Assembly (NCBI RefSeq): GCF_014648475.1 | Contig: NZ_BMRE01000003.1 | Span: 248,001 to 312,000 of the forward strand | Length of the DNA: 64,000 nucleotides | Origin: Lentzea flava | Lineage (GTDB): Bacteria; Actinomycetota; Actinomycetes; Mycobacteriales; Pseudonocardiaceae | Direction: 5' to 3' | Part shown: positions 62,979-64,000 of the stretch, piece after piece | Position numbering within the stretch: the first letter of the stretch is position 1 | Layout: the number at the start of each line of letters is the position of its first letter | The notes under the pieces: generated by a model | Seen by the model: the letters and a program-made list of their open reading frames with translations, nothing else | Database searches by the model: none | Told to the model about the DNA's origin: nothing | Translations under genes and position numbers: made by a program

Positions 62979-64000
62979 ATGAGCGTTGTGAACGTGCCCG
63001 CCGTCCTGCGCACCCTGGCCCGGCTCAGCGCCGCGGAGCAACCGCAGAAGGTCCAGCTCGACCTCAGCAAGGCGGCGGGGCTGCTGTGGCTGGGTGATCA
63101 CGAGCCGGCGTGGCGGGCGATCACGGCGACGCAGAACGGGCAGGAGTGGACGCCGATCACCTGGACCGTGCCGAAGCAGGCCCGCCGGCAGGTGCAGCAC
63201 CTCGCCGCGTTCGACGCACTGCACCAGGAGGACCGGCTGCTGCGGCTGGGCTGGGCGTTCCTGACCGGTCCCGCGGAGATCGGCGGCCAGCGCCGCCGGG
63301 TGTGCCTGCCGCTGGTCTCCCGGCCGATGCGGCTGCACCACGGCCTGGGCTCCACCTACGCGTTCCACGTGGCCGGTGACGTCGCGGTGTTCCCGTTGAT
63401 CGACGACTGGGCGCGGACCGCGGAACGGGAGGCGATGCTCGCGCCGACCGAGCGGTGGATCACCGAGACGCTGCGGCTGGCGGGGTTCGAGAACGTGCCG
63501 ATCGTGCGCGCCGACCCCAACTCGCTGATCCACGGCCGTGAGCTGGTCGTCGCGATGGGTTCCGGGCTGCACGCCGGTGAGCCCGTCGTGACCACCGAGC
63601 AGGGTTCGGCGCTGTTCTCCTGGTCGACCGCGACCGGACTCGAGGACACCGCGCTGGCCGCGCTCTACGGGTGGGGTGAGCGCGTGGACGGCCGCGACGC
63701 CCCGATCGGATCGGTGCTGCCGCTCAGCCACAGCCAGGAGCGGGCGGTCGAGCACGCCCGCCGCGCGCGGATCACCGTGGTCGGCGGGCCGCCGGGCGCC
63801 GGCAAGACGCACACCCTCGCCGCGCTGGCGCTGGACGCCGTGGCGGCGGGCAGGTCCGTGCTGCTCGCCAGCCGCACGCGCAACGCGGCGGACGTGCTCG
63901 GTGCGGCGCTGCGCCGGGCGGGCGGGCCGGTGCCGGCGTTGTTCGGCGACTCCGAGCTGCGGCAGGAGATGGCGCGCGAGCTGAGCGACGGCCTGTCCGC
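62979..64000 (+). CDS. P-loop helicase-like protein, 5' part only
   Basis: A frame with no stop from ATG 62979 to the right edge gives 340 residues, MSVVNVPAVLRTLARLSA. A 260-residue N-terminal region of unknown fold precedes a Walker A, VVGGPPGAGKTHTLAALALDA, at about 268-281, followed by AGRSVLLASRTRNAADVLG, the pattern of a superfamily 1 DNA/RNA helicase of the AAA_11/AAA_30 kind. The remaining helicase motifs are beyond the edge. A GTG nine bases later is an alternative start. It has no evident link to the arabinose regulon. Confidence 0.7.
   Translation, partial: MSVVNVPAVLRTLARLSAAEQPQKVQLDLSKAAGLLWLGDHEPAWRAITATQNGQEWTPITWTVPKQARRQVQHLAAFDALHQEDRLLRLGWAFLTGPAEIGGQRRRVCLPLVSRPMRLHHGLGSTYAFHVAGDVAVFPLIDDWARTAEREAMLAPTERWITETLRLAGFENVPIVRADPNSLIHGRELVVAMGSGLHAGEPVVTTEQGSALFSWSTATGLEDTALAALYGWGERVDGRDAPIGSVLPLSHSQERAVEHARRARITVVGGPPGAGKTHTLAALALDAVAAGRSVLLASRTRNAADVLGAALRRAGGPVPALFGDSELRQEMARELSDGLS

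Noticed and set aside
1..64000. Prophage, transposase, integrase or attachment site
   Set aside because: No integrase, transposase, capsid or terminal repeat was found, and base composition looks even by eye.
1..64000. tRNA or rRNA genes
   Set aside because: No cloverleaf with a GGTTCGAATCC-type T arm or rRNA-like stretch was recognised; short ones could be missed by eye.

Overview
The window is about 70 percent GC, has densely packed genes with frequent 4-base start/stop overlaps, and carries many regulator and glycoside hydrolase families typical of filamentous actinomycetes. AfsR-type regulators, a 13E12/DUF222 gene and a GATGAAGG..CCTTCATC palindrome point to Pseudonocardiaceae (Lentzea, Saccharothrix or Amycolatopsis relatives). 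That placement is inference. No rRNA, tRNA, CRISPR array, insertion sequence or prophage was seen. Layout: (1) 1-8400: the edge of a DUF222 gene, then a plus-strand operon for an NAD-linked molybdenum formate dehydrogenase. Its catalytic subunit is split from its iron-sulfur front end. An unusual aldehyde dehydrogenase, an acyl-CoA-dehydrogenase-like protein and a small membrane protein follow. (2) 8389-17400: an AfsR-type regulator, a DUF2071 protein, an NCS2 nucleobase permease, a membrane-anchored orphan, and a cytoplasmic GH3 beta-glucosidase with a small cupin-like partner. (3) 16773-21159 (minus): a tight four-gene operon of substrate-binding-like protein, TelA, lipoprotein with substrate-binding plus von Willebrand A domains, and membrane-helical protein. 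There is no permease, and this is the best candidate for an undescribed system. (4) 22045-41385 (minus): a siderophore locus with the gene order of coelichelin cchC to cchJ. It holds two FecCD permeases, an ATPase, a binding lipoprotein, an ABC exporter half, a 3,587-residue trimodular NRPS without thioesterase, a second exporter half and an esterase. Iron-box-like sites sit in front of the units. Ornithine hydroxylase, formyltransferase and MbtH genes are absent from the window. (5) 41514-44177: a second AfsR-type regulator. (6) 44257-62041: an L-arabinose/arabinan regulon. It comprises a furanose-type sugar ABC importer, secreted GH51 and GH43 arabinofuranosidases, a LacI-type repressor, araB-araD-araA, a hydrolase-fold protein lacking its serine, a two-repeat secreted protein and a secreted GH30 galactanase-like enzyme. 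Six sites close to TGTKAGCGMTMACA, one in front of almost every unit, tie this region together as one LacI-controlled regulon. (7) 62058-64000: a lipoprotein joining a nuclease-like domain to a cellulose-binding CBM2, and the start of a P-loop helicase-like gene. How the parts work together: extracellular GH51, GH43 and GH30 would strip arabinose and galactose from plant arabinans and arabinogalactans, the importer would bring arabinose in, and AraA-AraB-AraD would convert it to xylulose 5-phosphate. The siderophore locus would make, export, recover and hydrolyse an ornithine-hydroxamate peptide when iron is low.
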